From the NCBI GenBank assembly GCA_001769005.1, contig MENE01000139.1, forward strand, positions 32,671-42,580: DNA of 9,910 nt. Direction: 5' to 3'. Origin of the DNA: Bacteroidetes bacterium GWA2_31_9b (lineage in GTDB: Bacteria; Bacteroidota; Bacteroidia; Bacteroidales; UBA12077). Shown here piece by piece: positions 1 through 6,700 of this stretch. The notes below the pieces were generated by a model. The model was not told the origin of the DNA. It did no database searches and saw nothing but the letters and a program-made list of their open reading frames with translations. The number at the start of each line of letters is the position of its first letter. Positions within the stretch are counted from its first letter, which is position 1. A program made the translations under genes and the position numbers.

Positions 1-438
1 ATTGCTATCACCATCATTTATTCTTTCGGTGAAACTTGTAAGTTTTACTTTTATATTATTCCCAATAGTTATTGAATTATTAACTTTCTCATCATTTAAC
101 CATGCGCCAAAATATGAATAACCTTTTAATTCGTTTAAGGTATCAATTAGCCCATGTTTCCCATTATCAAGAATGTGATTATTAGCGAGATTAAAAACTT
201 TTATATTTCTTTTTACAAGATAATTTATTGTGTTTGGGGGATTGCTAAGAATAGTTTTGGAATCGGATGATTTAATAAAATCTGTTACAGCTCCTTCTAA
301 ATTACAAATGCAATAATCAACGCTTTTTAAAACAGCAATAATTTCATCAGAGAAAATTTCTTCGTTTCCACGGATTTTTTTTTCAAAAATACCGGTCAGG
401 CTTAGATCACCTGTTATTGCAATTTTAAGTTGTTCCAT
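1..438 (-). CDS. CapA-like (PGA_cap family) protein, N-terminal part, runs off left edge
   Basis: The 146 codons visible encode the N-terminus of a CapA/PGA_cap-type protein, a calcineurin-like metallophosphoesterase fold linked to poly-gamma-glutamate capsule and other surface polymers. Visible family motifs are ITGDLSLTG (residues 8-16, with the metal-binding GD), CNLEGAV (45-51) and LANNHILDNGKHGLIDT (84-100, the NNH motif followed by D-x-G and G-L-x-D-T). There is no signal peptide or N-terminal membrane anchor, whereas many CapA proteins are membrane anchored, so it may be a cytoplasmic variant. The ATG at 438 is chosen because the motif-bearing frame begins there and it overlaps the 3' end of the flippase gene by 14 bases, which suggests translational coupling. 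The C-terminus is not in the window. The family assignment is good from the motifs; the substrate is unknown, and the flippase next door suggests a role in surface polysaccharide. Confidence 0.8.
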   Translation of the reverse strand, partial: MEQLKIAITGDLSLTGIFEKKIRGNEEIFSDEIIAVLKSVDYCICNLEGAVTDFIKSSDSKTILSNPPNTINYLVKRNIKVFNLANNHILDNGKHGLIDTLNELKGYSYFGAWLNDEKVNNSITIGNNIKVKLTSFTERINDGDSN

Positions 439-1720
439 CGATTATACTTTTTTTCGAAATCCGTATAATATAAAAGAAATAAAAAAGATTGAATGCCACT
501 CCTACAAATGAAAATAAAGCAATTGAGTAATATACACTATTCAAAAATTTATAACCAATATATAATCCAAAAAACCTGAAAATTAATAGCAAAATATCAT
601 AAATCAACATGTATTTTTGTTTATCGAGAATAATAATTATATAACTCATTGGAGAGTTTAGAAACATCAAAAATAACCAAGGGATTAATAATTGAGTGAA
701 AGTTCCTGCCATTTCCCATTCAGCTCCAAATAATATTCTAAATATAAAAGGTGCAGCAATTCCAATAATTATAAAAGGAATAATGGCTATCTTAAAAAGT
801 TTTTTATAAGTAGAACGAACTAATCCCTTTAGGCTCTCGTTATTATTATGTTTTTTTGATGCTTCGTTGAATAAAACAGGTCCTATAGATTGGCCAATTA
901 ATCCCATTGGTGTTGCAACAATTCGACTAGCTAATCCATAAAGAGCAGCCATTTCCAGACTATAAAATCCTGTTAATAAAAAAATGGGCAATTGATTTGA
1001 TAAAGTATTCGTAACTCCGATACTCGTGTTGAAAATTGGAATAGATTTATATTTATTTATTAAGTTAAACATTTTTTTGAAAGTAAAACTTTCTGCATCA
1101 ACTACTTTTGTTTTAAAAGAAAAGTACAAACTATAAAGAGCCGAAATAAATTGTCCACTAATTAGCCCAGCAATTAATCCATATTTTAAAAAAGATAGTA
1201 TCCCTAGAATTAACTGAATTGTTGAAGAAGTAACTGATTTAGTTATATTTACTACTGAAATACTCTTGAATTTATTATTTCTATTGAACCAATAAGTGCA
1301 TGATTGTATCACCCCCAGAAAGAATAATGAAATAGGAACATAATACAACAATTGGTCAATATTTTTATTTCCTAGCAATGAAGAAATTTGACTATAGAAT
1401 ATGAATATTCCGATAAATATGAAAAATGACAATATTAGAGATGCTAAAATACTTGAAATGAAAAGCGAAAAGCTTTCATTCATATTTTTAGGTAATAAAA
1501 TTGATAATTCTAATTTTAAAGTTATAAAGGTAGAAAGTACCATACATAACGATGAATATATGAAGAAAATACCAAATTGTTCTTTTGTAAATATTCGTGT
1601 TAATATAAGAGTTGCAAGAATGGGTATGATTTGTGCAATTGAAGAGCCTGTAAATAATATGATTACATTCTTATAAGTATTCCTTTTTAAAATATTTTGT
1701 AAAGTTATTTTTAATTGCAT
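425..1720 (-). CDS. Wzx/MATE-like polysaccharide flippase (oligosaccharide transporter)
   Basis: A 431-aa integral membrane protein of the Polysacc_synt/MVF (MATE-like) superfamily, which flips undecaprenyl-linked oligosaccharide repeat units across the inner membrane. About 12 hydrophobic segments can be read, roughly at residues 18-42, 47-67, 86-110, 125-143, 165-178, 181-200, 228-256, 258-282, 311-331, 342-362, 370-390 and 396-419. The N-terminal stretch with SSIAQ, TLILTRIFTKEQFGIF (residues 37-52) is typical of the family, in which a conserved first helix is followed by R-x-[FL]-[ST]-x-E-x-[FY]-G. Length fits Wzx proteins (400-500 aa). No Shine-Dalgarno is visible before the ATG at 1720, as is usual in this phylum. 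The gene lies 45 bases after ftsE and overlaps the capA-like gene by 14 bases, so all three are probably co-transcribed. The family is clear; the sugar substrate cannot be told, and such proteins are too divergent for a specific symbol. Confidence 0.85.
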   Translation of the reverse strand: MQLKITLQNILKRNTYKNVIILFTGSSIAQIIPILATLILTRIFTKEQFGIFFIYSSLCMVLSTFITLKLELSILLPKNMNESFSLFISSILASLILSFFIFIGIFIFYSQISSLLGNKNIDQLLYYVPISLFFLGVIQSCTYWFNRNNKFKSISVVNITKSVTSSTIQLILGILSFLKYGLIAGLISGQFISALYSLYFSFKTKVVDAESFTFKKMFNLINKYKSIPIFNTSIGVTNTLSNQLPIFLLTGFYSLEMAALYGLASRIVATPMGLIGQSIGPVLFNEASKKHNNNESLKGLVRSTYKKLFKIAIIPFIIIGIAAPFIFRILFGAEWEMAGTFTQLLIPWLFLMFLNSPMSYIIIILDKQKYMLIYDILLLIFRFFGLYIGYKFLNSVYYSIALFSFVGVAFNLFYFFYIIRISKKSIIDGTT

Positions 1721-1765
1721 CAGATGATTTTGTAAATCTTTACAGAAGTATGTGAATTAAATCAA

Positions 1766-2476
1766 TTATTCTTTCAAACTTTCAAAATCGATTTCGTTGG
1801 TTTGGTTTTGCTCAGAGATTCTACCGTTATCGAATTTAATGGTTCGTGCAGGGAATTGTTTAACCATATTGTAATCGTGTGTTGCCATAATTACGGCTCT
1901 GCCATTATTACTAATCTCTAATAAAAGAGCCATCAGGTTTTCCGATGTTTCAGGATCAAGGTTTCCTGTAGGTTCATCAGCCAGAATAATTTCCGGATCG
2001 TTTAACAATGCACGGGCAATAACCACACGTTGTTGCTCTCCACCCGATAACTGATGAGGCATTTTGTATCCTTTATATCCTAAACTAACACGATCCAATA
2101 CTTGAGCTATACGATCGTTTATTTCAGTTTTATTTTTCCAGCCTGTAGCTTTCAAAACAAATTGCAAGTTGTCATGAACACTACGGTCGCTAAGTAACTG
2201 AAAATCCTGAAATACAATTCCCAATTTTCTTCTCAGAAACGGAACTTGCTTATATTTTAATTTTTTTAAATCATAACCGGCAACTTTTCCCTCGCCATCT
2301 TTAAGAGGGATTTCAGCATTTATAGTTTTTATTAAACTCGATTTTCCTGTACCAACCTTGCCAATAAAATAAATAAACTCTCCTTTTTTAACAGTAAGGT
2401 TTACATTGTTTAATATCAGATTATCTTTCTGAAAAATCCGTGCATTTTCAAATTCTATAATTGTATCAAGTTCCAT
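1766..2476 (-). CDS. ftsE: Cell-division ABC transporter ATP-binding protein FtsE
   Basis: A 236-aa ABC ATPase. Motifs in order: Walker A GKVGTGKSS (39-47), Q-loop VFQDFQLL (88-95, Q90), signature LSGGEQQR (143-150), Walker B IILADEP (163-169), D-loop NLD (172-174) and switch His200 in MATHD. The VFQDFQLLSDRSVHDN stretch and the small size identify FtsE, which with the membrane protein FtsX forms a complex at the septum that activates peptidoglycan hydrolases. The Walker A lacks the usual S-G-A-G-K-S-T form and has V-G-T-G-K-S-S, which I recall as the common form in Bacteroidota FtsE. No ftsX is adjacent on either side; in this phylum ftsX is often unlinked. A related LolD/MacB-type ATPase is the main alternative but fits less well. 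The ATG at 2476 is the first in frame before the conserved N-terminus. It is followed after 45 bases by the flippase gene. Confidence 0.88.
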   Translation of the reverse strand: MELDTIIEFENARIFQKDNLILNNVNLTVKKGEFIYFIGKVGTGKSSLIKTINAEIPLKDGEGKVAGYDLKKLKYKQVPFLRRKLGIVFQDFQLLSDRSVHDNLQFVLKATGWKNKTEINDRIAQVLDRVSLGYKGYKMPHQLSGGEQQRVVIARALLNDPEIILADEPTGNLDPETSENLMALLLEISNNGRAVIMATHDYNMVKQFPARTIKFDNGRISEQNQTNEIDFESLKE

Positions 2477-2495
2477 ATGTTATATTATTTCTGAA

Positions 2496-2509
2496 AACAA
2501 TAAATTGTT
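2496..2509. promoter_or_regulatory. 14-bp palindrome upstream of ftsE
   Basis: AACAAT-AA-ATTGTT is a perfect 6-bp inverted repeat with a 2-base spacer, located 20 bases upstream of the ftsE start codon. It could be an operator or a transcript hairpin. In such AT-rich DNA a palindrome of this size can occur by chance, and no regulator is identified. Confidence 0.2.
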
Positions 2510-2585
2510 ATAAATATTTTGTCCCCTGCTGACGCATATCCGTCTAGTTTAGAGTTGTTTTTACCATACTATTAATTGTAAATTT

Positions 2586-2611
2586 GCCCCAGCGGGGCTT
2601 TCTGTTTATAG
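2586..2611 (+). repeat. REP-like hairpin A (outer left)
   Basis: The stem GCCCC/GGGGC encloses the 3-nt loop AGC (2586-2598), followed by a 3-nt spacer and the tail CTGTTTATAG (2602-2611). The same architecture appears in three other copies around the transposase gene. The tail is identical over 10 bases to that of the outer right copy at 3171-3180, read on the opposite strand. Such palindromes with a conserved neighbouring tetranucleotide or tail are the usual substrates of REP-associated Y1 transposases. Confidence 0.75.
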
Positions 2612-2636
2612 CAAAAATTCATTAAAACATCAAAAA

Positions 2637-2663
2637 GCTCCAGAGGAGCGTTCTGATAATTAG
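2637..2663 (+). repeat. REP-like hairpin B (inner left), overlaps transposase stop codon
   Basis: The stem GCTCC/GGAGC encloses the loop AGA (2637-2649), followed by spacer GTT and a diverged tail CTGATAATTAG (2653-2663). The transposase stop codon, on the minus strand at 2660-2662, lies inside the tail. The stem starts exactly 51 bases after that of hairpin A, in the same orientation. Confidence 0.75.
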
Positions 2664-3121
2664 CTATACCATTCAAATAAATATTGTTCATTATATTCAA
2701 TATCAAATTTCTTAAGTAGCTCAAGATATTCATTTTTAAATGATTTACAATTGTGATGTTCCTCCTGATTTCTTATATAATTTATCACATCGGTTAATTG
2801 TGAATGGGAATAGGTAAAAGAACCGAAACCTTCCTGCCAATAAAACATACCTTTAACCCATTGTTTTTCTTTTATAAATAATGATGTTGCAGTTTTGATT
2901 TCCCTAACTAAATCGGAAATGCAAATGTTGGGTTTGAATCCGATAAATATATGTATATGGTCGGGCATGCAATTTATAGCTAATAATTTTTGTTTACGAT
3001 TTTTTATAATCCCTGTTATGTATTTATGTAGTTCTTCTTTTTTTTTGTGAGGAATAATATTTTCGCGACCTTGAACTGCAAAAACAATTTGAACATACAT
3101 TTGTGAATAGGTATTAGCCAT
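2660..3121 (-). CDS. Y1 (HUH) transposase, IS200/IS605 or REP-associated (RAYT) type
   Basis: A 153-aa single-domain Y1 transposase (Transposase_17 family), which cuts and joins single-stranded DNA next to hairpins through a 5'-phosphotyrosine bond. The HUH motif is His55-Ile-His57 within MPDHIHIFIG (52-61). The probable nucleophile is Tyr115 in NYIRNQ, with Gln119 four residues later, matching the Tyr127/Gln131 spacing I recall for the IS608 TnpA. YWQEGFGSFTYSHSQ (94-108) and the HH at 122-123 are typical of the Bacteroidota and RAYT branch. All catalytic positions are intact and the reading frame is complete. No tnpB partner is adjacent. Two REP-like hairpins lie on each side in inverted orientation, which favours a RAYT in an immobile or slowly mobile unit over a classical IS200. 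The ATG at 3121 lies within the tail of the upstream hairpin, so translation may be influenced by that structure. Confidence 0.87.
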   Translation of the reverse strand: MANTYSQMYVQIVFAVQGRENIIPHKKKEELHKYITGIIKNRKQKLLAINCMPDHIHIFIGFKPNICISDLVREIKTATSLFIKEKQWVKGMFYWQEGFGSFTYSHSQLTDVINYIRNQEEHHNCKSFKNEYLELLKKFDIEYNEQYLFEWYS

Positions 3122-3145
3122 ATTTACAGGACGCTCCTTCGGAGC
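3119..3145 (-). repeat. REP-like hairpin D (inner right), tail contains transposase start codon
   Basis: Read on the minus strand, the stem GCTCC/GGAGC with loop GAA (3145-3133) is followed by spacer GTC and the tail CTGTAAATATG (3129-3119). The last three bases of this tail are the ATG of the transposase. The stem ends 11 bases before the start codon, so in the transcript it would sit in the ribosome landing region. Confidence 0.75.
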
Positions 3146-3170
3146 TTTAGGTTAATAATAATATACGTTT

Positions 3171-3196
3171 CTATAAACAGTCAGCTACTCCGTAGC
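3171..3196 (-). repeat. REP-like hairpin C (outer right)
   Basis: Read on the minus strand, the stem GCTAC/GTAGC with loop GGA (3196-3184) is followed by a 3-nt spacer TGA and the tail CTGTTTATAG (3180-3171). The tail is identical to that of hairpin A, while the stem bases differ, so stem pairing is kept where sequence is not. The outer end of the stem lies 51 bases beyond that of hairpin D. Confidence 0.75.
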
Positions 3197-3216
3197 AAAA
3201 ATACTAAATCCTTTTT

Positions 3217-3240
3217 TTATCAACAAATTGAGGTTGATAA
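3217..3240. repeat. 8-bp inverted repeat in the intergenic region
   Basis: TTATCAAC (3217-3224) and GTTGATAA (3233-3240) form a perfect 8-bp stem with an 8-nt loop. A run of seven T residues ends inside its left edge on the plus strand; neither strand has a T-run after the stem, so it is not a standard terminator. Together with the elements at 3171-3196 and 3353-3404 this is the main structure in the 318-base stretch without a gene at 3122-3439. The rest of that stretch, 3241-3352, shows nothing I recognise apart from a G-rich patch at 3302-3315. Confidence 0.4.
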
Positions 3241-3352
3241 TCGGACAAATATCTCCATAACCTTACAGCTATGCCTTTGACGGTGGATTTCTAAAGCAAT
3301 CGGGAAGGGGGGTGGAATTATTTCAATTTAGTAATAGATATTTTATTTTTTC

Positions 3353-3404
3353 ATCCCCCTTTACCCCCCCCCCTGCCTGCCGCAGGCAAGCTTCAAAGGG
3401 GGAT
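3353..3404. repeat. Compound inverted repeat with internal hairpin and C10 tract
   Basis: The outer arms ATCCCCCTTT (3353-3362) and AAAGGGGGAT (3395-3404) are perfectly complementary over 10 bp. Between them lie a run of ten C residues (3364-3373) and a second hairpin, TGCCTG-CCG-CAGGCA (3374-3388). The element is much richer in GC than its surroundings. It lies 35 bases downstream of the stop codon of the minus-strand small gene and could end that transcript, although no T-run follows it. It resembles dispersed intergenic repeats of Bacteroidota genomes; whether it is repeated in this genome cannot be seen here. Confidence 0.6.
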
Positions 3405-3439
3405 AACAAATCTGCGAAATCTAAAATAAAAAACAAAAC

Positions 3440-3637
3440 TTACAACTTATAAAGCAATCCAAAAGGTACTTCTTGAATCAAACGGATTAGTTGCGATTCA
3501 TATTTTTCAAGTTTCAATTTTTTAATTATTTGCTCAGGATACTTTGTTTTAAAATGTGCAATTAACACAAACTGATCGTCGCGTAACTGAACATAATCTG
3601 AAATTTCATCAGTTCCTTTGGTTTTTAAAAAATACAT
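3440..3637 (-). CDS. Small hypothetical protein, 65 aa
   Basis: I do not recognise this protein with certainty. It starts MYFLKTKGTDEISDYVQLRD and continues to a C-terminal LIQEVPFGLLYKL. The pattern suggests a small soluble alpha/beta protein: two beta-like stretches (YVQLRDD, FVLIAHFK) followed by a charged helix (residues 33-54). There is no signal peptide and no membrane segment. The frame is open further upstream to a TTG at 3664, but the ATG at 3637 is preferred because a perfect match to the Bacteroidota -7 consensus, TAATTTTG, lies at 3669-3662 on this strand and would start the transcript downstream of that TTG. The gene is divergent from the TPR operon. It could be a spurious frame, but the ordered sequence and promoter spacing argue that it is real. 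Confidence 0.6.
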   Translation of the reverse strand: MYFLKTKGTDEISDYVQLRDDQFVLIAHFKTKYPEQIIKKLKLEKYESQLIRLIQEVPFGLLYKL

Positions 3638-3661
3638 ATTTTGTTTTGGTTGCTTTTGGTA

Positions 3662-3669
3662 CAAAATTA
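3662..3669 (-). promoter_or_regulatory. Candidate -7 promoter box for the 65-aa protein gene
   Basis: On the minus strand TAATTTTG matches the Bacteroidota -7 consensus TAnnTTTG at every fixed position and lies about 25 bases before the ATG at 3637. No clear TTTG-type -33 element is visible at the usual distance upstream, so the call rests on the -7 box and its placement. Confidence 0.4.
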
Positions 3670-3691
3670 GCTAAAGATAAAATATTTTTAA

Positions 3692-3715
3692 TAATTAACA
3701 GTTTTATGTTAATTA
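3692..3715. promoter_or_regulatory. Inverted repeat in the divergent promoter region
   Basis: TAATTAAC (3692-3699) and GTTAATTA (3708-3715) form a perfect 8-bp inverted repeat around an 8-base spacer. It lies between the divergent 65-aa gene and the TPR operon, a suitable place for an operator shared by both. Further GTTAA motifs occur at 3743 and 3753. A second small hairpin, CCTTT-TTAT-AAAGG, is at 3721-3734. The AT-rich background lowers the weight of each. Confidence 0.3.
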
Positions 3716-3754
3716 AAAAGCCTTTTTATAAAGGACTGTTACGTTAATTCTTGT

Positions 3755-3762
3755 TAAATTTA
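3755..3762 (+). promoter_or_regulatory. Candidate -7 promoter box for the TPR/barrel operon
   Basis: TAAATTTA matches the Bacteroidota consensus TAnnTTTG at all but the last fixed base and would place the transcript start near 3769, leaving a leader of about 18 bases before the ATG at 3787. No good -33 element is visible. The position supports the ATG at 3787 as start rather than the upstream TTG at 3751. Confidence 0.3.
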
Positions 3763-3786
3763 TGCGAATTTCAAGCGATACTAGTT

Positions 3787-6700
3787 ATGAGGAAAAAAAC
3801 ACTATCAATATTTATCTTAATTCTTCTGTTTTCAATTGAATTTAAGGCTTTTAGTCAAAAAACTATTGTTCTGACCGATGCCGACGAAATCTATAAAAAC
3901 GGAATTGAACTTTTCGAAAAAGAAAAATTCGGCGCTGCACAGGAACAATTTATAAGTGCCATAAATTTATATGGTAAGAATGATATTGAATTTAAAGCAA
4001 ATGCCGAATATTATTCAGCTCTTTGTGCTATTGAGCTCTTTAACGATGATGCAGAATACCTGATGTCGAAATTTATTGCCGAACATCCTGAGAACTCAAA
4101 AGTAAACTCTGCATTCTTTCATTTAGGCAAATTTCAATATCGACAAAAGAAATTTTCTAAAGCTAAATACTGGTTTGGGAAAGTAAATAAACATAAATTA
4201 AATAGCGATGAGTTTGCAGAATTTCATTTTAAGTCGGGATATAGTTTTTTTATGACCAACGATTTTGAAAAAGCGAGTGCTGCATTTTTTGAAATAAAAG
4301 ATGTGAATACAAAATATACTGCCCCTGCAAACTACTACTATTCACATATTGCTTATCAGGATAAAAATTATGAAACCGCTTTAAAAGGTTTTCTTCGATT
4401 AACAGATAACGAAACATTCGCCCCGGTTGTTCCCTATTACATTGCCCAGATTTATTATTTGCAAGGTAAATTCGACGAGGTTATTAGTTATACTCCGCCA
4501 TTGCTTGAATCTGCAAGTGCTAAAAGAGCTCCTGAATTAGCTAAAATACTCGGTGATTCATATTACAAAAAACAAAACTATGCAGAAGCAATAAAATATC
4601 TTGAAATTCATTCGAAAGGAGCACCCAAAGTTGATCGCAAAGATTTTTACCAACTCGGATATTCATATTACAAAACAAATCAGTATGATAGTGCTGTTGT
4701 AAATTTTGAAAAAGCTGTTGATGCAAACGATCAGCTTGCACAAAATGCTTATTTCCACTTGGCTGACTGTTACACCGTTCTTGGAGAAAAAAACAAAGCT
4801 CGTATGGCTTTTGAGTTTGCTTCTAAGCTCGATTTCGATGCCGAAATAAAAGAAGAAGCTCTGTTTAATTATGCTTTAATCACTTACGAACTCTATCATT
4901 CGCCATTTAACGAAGCTATTGATGCATTTCAACAGTTTATAAAATTATATCCAAATTCAAACAGACTCGACGATGCATATAACTTTTTAGTTATGGCTTA
5001 TTTATATACGAGCAATTACAATGAAGCATTAATCTCTCTTGATAAAATAAAAGATAAAGATCAAGGGATGAAAGAAGCATACCAGAAAGTTGCATTTTAC
5101 CGAGGATTGGAATTGTTTAATAACCTGCATTATTCAGATGCAATTGCTACATTCGATAAATCATTACAATATCCTGCATTCAACAAATCAATTTCGGCAC
5201 AGTGTCATTACTGGAAAGCTGAAGCACTTTACCAGTTAGAAGAATATCAAAAAGCAATTGATGAATATAATAATTTCCTAGTTACACCCGGAGCATTCGA
5301 TCTTAAGGAATACAACATTTCGCATTACAATCTTGGATATGCTTATTTTAAACTTAAAAACTATCCTGAAGCGATTCAGTGGTTTCGAAAGTTTACAAGT
5401 ATTGCAATAACCGATTCAACTCAAACTATAGCAGATTCATACAATCGTGTTGGTGACTGTTATTTTATAAGTCGCTCGTATTGGTTGGCTTTTGATTTTT
5501 ACGATAAAGCCATTGCAAATGGGAAAATGGATAAAGATTACGCATTGTTTCAACGTGGTTTTTCTTTAGGTTTACTTACACGTCCTGAGAAAAAACTTGA
5601 AACATTAGAACGTTTGTTAGCTGAACATCCACAATCGGCATATATTGATGATGCACTGTTTGAAATGGGCAAGAGTTACCTCGAACTTAAAAATGAAGAC
5701 AAAGCGTTTGAAAGTTATTTGCGAATAATTAATGAGTATCAATCAAGTAGTTATGTAAAAAAATCGCTTGTTCAATTGGGATTAATTTGTTACAATAAAG
5801 AATTGAATCAGGATGCATTAAAATATTACCAACGCGTTGTGGCCGAATTTCCGGGTACTCCTGATGCAAAAAATGCTCTTACAGGTATTAAGAACATTTA
5901 TGTTGATATGAATAATGTTGATGCATATTTTGCATATGTTAACAGCTTAGGCCAGTTTGCCGATATTAGCATGAACGAACAGGATTCTTTAAGCTATACT
6001 TCTGCCGAAAAGCTTTATATGAAAGGAGATTGTGCCGGAGCAAATCTGCAATTAGTTAATTATATTCAGAAATTTGGTGAAGGAAATTTTATTTTAAATG
6101 CACATTTTTATTTAGCCGATTGTTATTCACGAACAGGCGAAAATCAAAAAGCATTGAAATCATATAATTTTGTAATTGACAAACCCAAAAACACATTTAC
6201 AGAACAAGCTCTTATTTCTGCTGCATCAATTAATTTTTCTGAAAAAAACTATACTGATGCAATAAATCAATATGTAAAACTTGAAGATATTGCCGAACTG
6301 AATAGCAATCTTATTGCTTCACGTGCAGGACAATTACGTTGTTATTATTTATTAAACGATAATAAAAACACAATTGTAGCAGCCGATAAAGTTCTTCATA
6401 CCGAGAAGGTTTCAGATGAACTAATACGTGAATCACGCTATAAAAAGGCGAAAATGTTATATAACGATAAAAATAATGTACTTGCTCTTGACGAATTCAG
6501 AATTCTTTCGCACGATGTAAAAAGCCCTGAAGGAGCCGAAGCAAAATACCTGATCTGTGAAATCTATTTTAACGACAAACAGTATGCTGTATCAGAACAT
6601 GAGATATTCGATTTTGTAGCTCAGAAAACATCACAGGAATATTGGTTAGCAAAAGCTTTTATACTGCTTTCAGATGTGTATATTCAAAAGAACGATAAAT

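Larger units (their letters stand above)
2586..3196. mobile_element. RAYT/REP unit: transposase gene with two inverted pairs of hairpins
   Basis: The boundaries are set by the outermost hairpin stems. From left to right the unit holds hairpins A and B, the transposase gene (minus strand) and hairpins D and C. A and B point right; D and C point left. Stem-to-stem spacing is 51 bases on each side, and 38 bases separate the two stems of each pair on both sides. No target-site duplication is evident next to the outer stems. The unit sits between ftsE and a small gene without breaking any reading frame. Confidence 0.7.

Noticed and set aside
1401..1676. Open frame of 91 codons on the plus strand.
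   Set aside because: It lies wholly inside the flippase gene on the opposite strand, and its product has no recognisable features; it is a by-product of AT-rich coding sequence.
2586..3196. Classical IS200/IS605 insertion with tnpB or left/right ends.
   Set aside because: There is no tnpB or guide-RNA-like end, and the flanks are inverted pairs of similar hairpins rather than distinct left and right ends, which fits a RAYT unit better.
3217..3240. 8-bp stem next to a T-run considered as a terminator.
   Set aside because: The T-run precedes the stem on the plus strand and becomes an A-run after it on the minus strand, so it has the wrong polarity for both directions.
3638..3664. TTG start that would lengthen the small minus-strand protein by 9 residues.
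   Set aside because: The TTG overlaps the candidate -7 box, so a transcript from it would begin downstream; the ATG at 3637 gives a normal short leader.
3556..3747. Open frame of 63 codons on the plus strand.
   Set aside because: It overlaps the minus-strand 65-aa gene and runs across the divergent promoter region; its product shows no clear pattern and the minus-strand frame looks more protein-like.
3751..3786. TTG start that would lengthen the TPR protein by 12 residues.
   Set aside because: The added residues would precede a complete signal peptide that starts with MRKK at 3787, and the candidate promoter box would lie inside the extension.
4541..4741. Open frame of 66 codons on the minus strand within the TPR gene.
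   Set aside because: The TPR frame is continuous and clearly coding there; the opposite product is rich in Q, H and L, typical of a reverse shadow.
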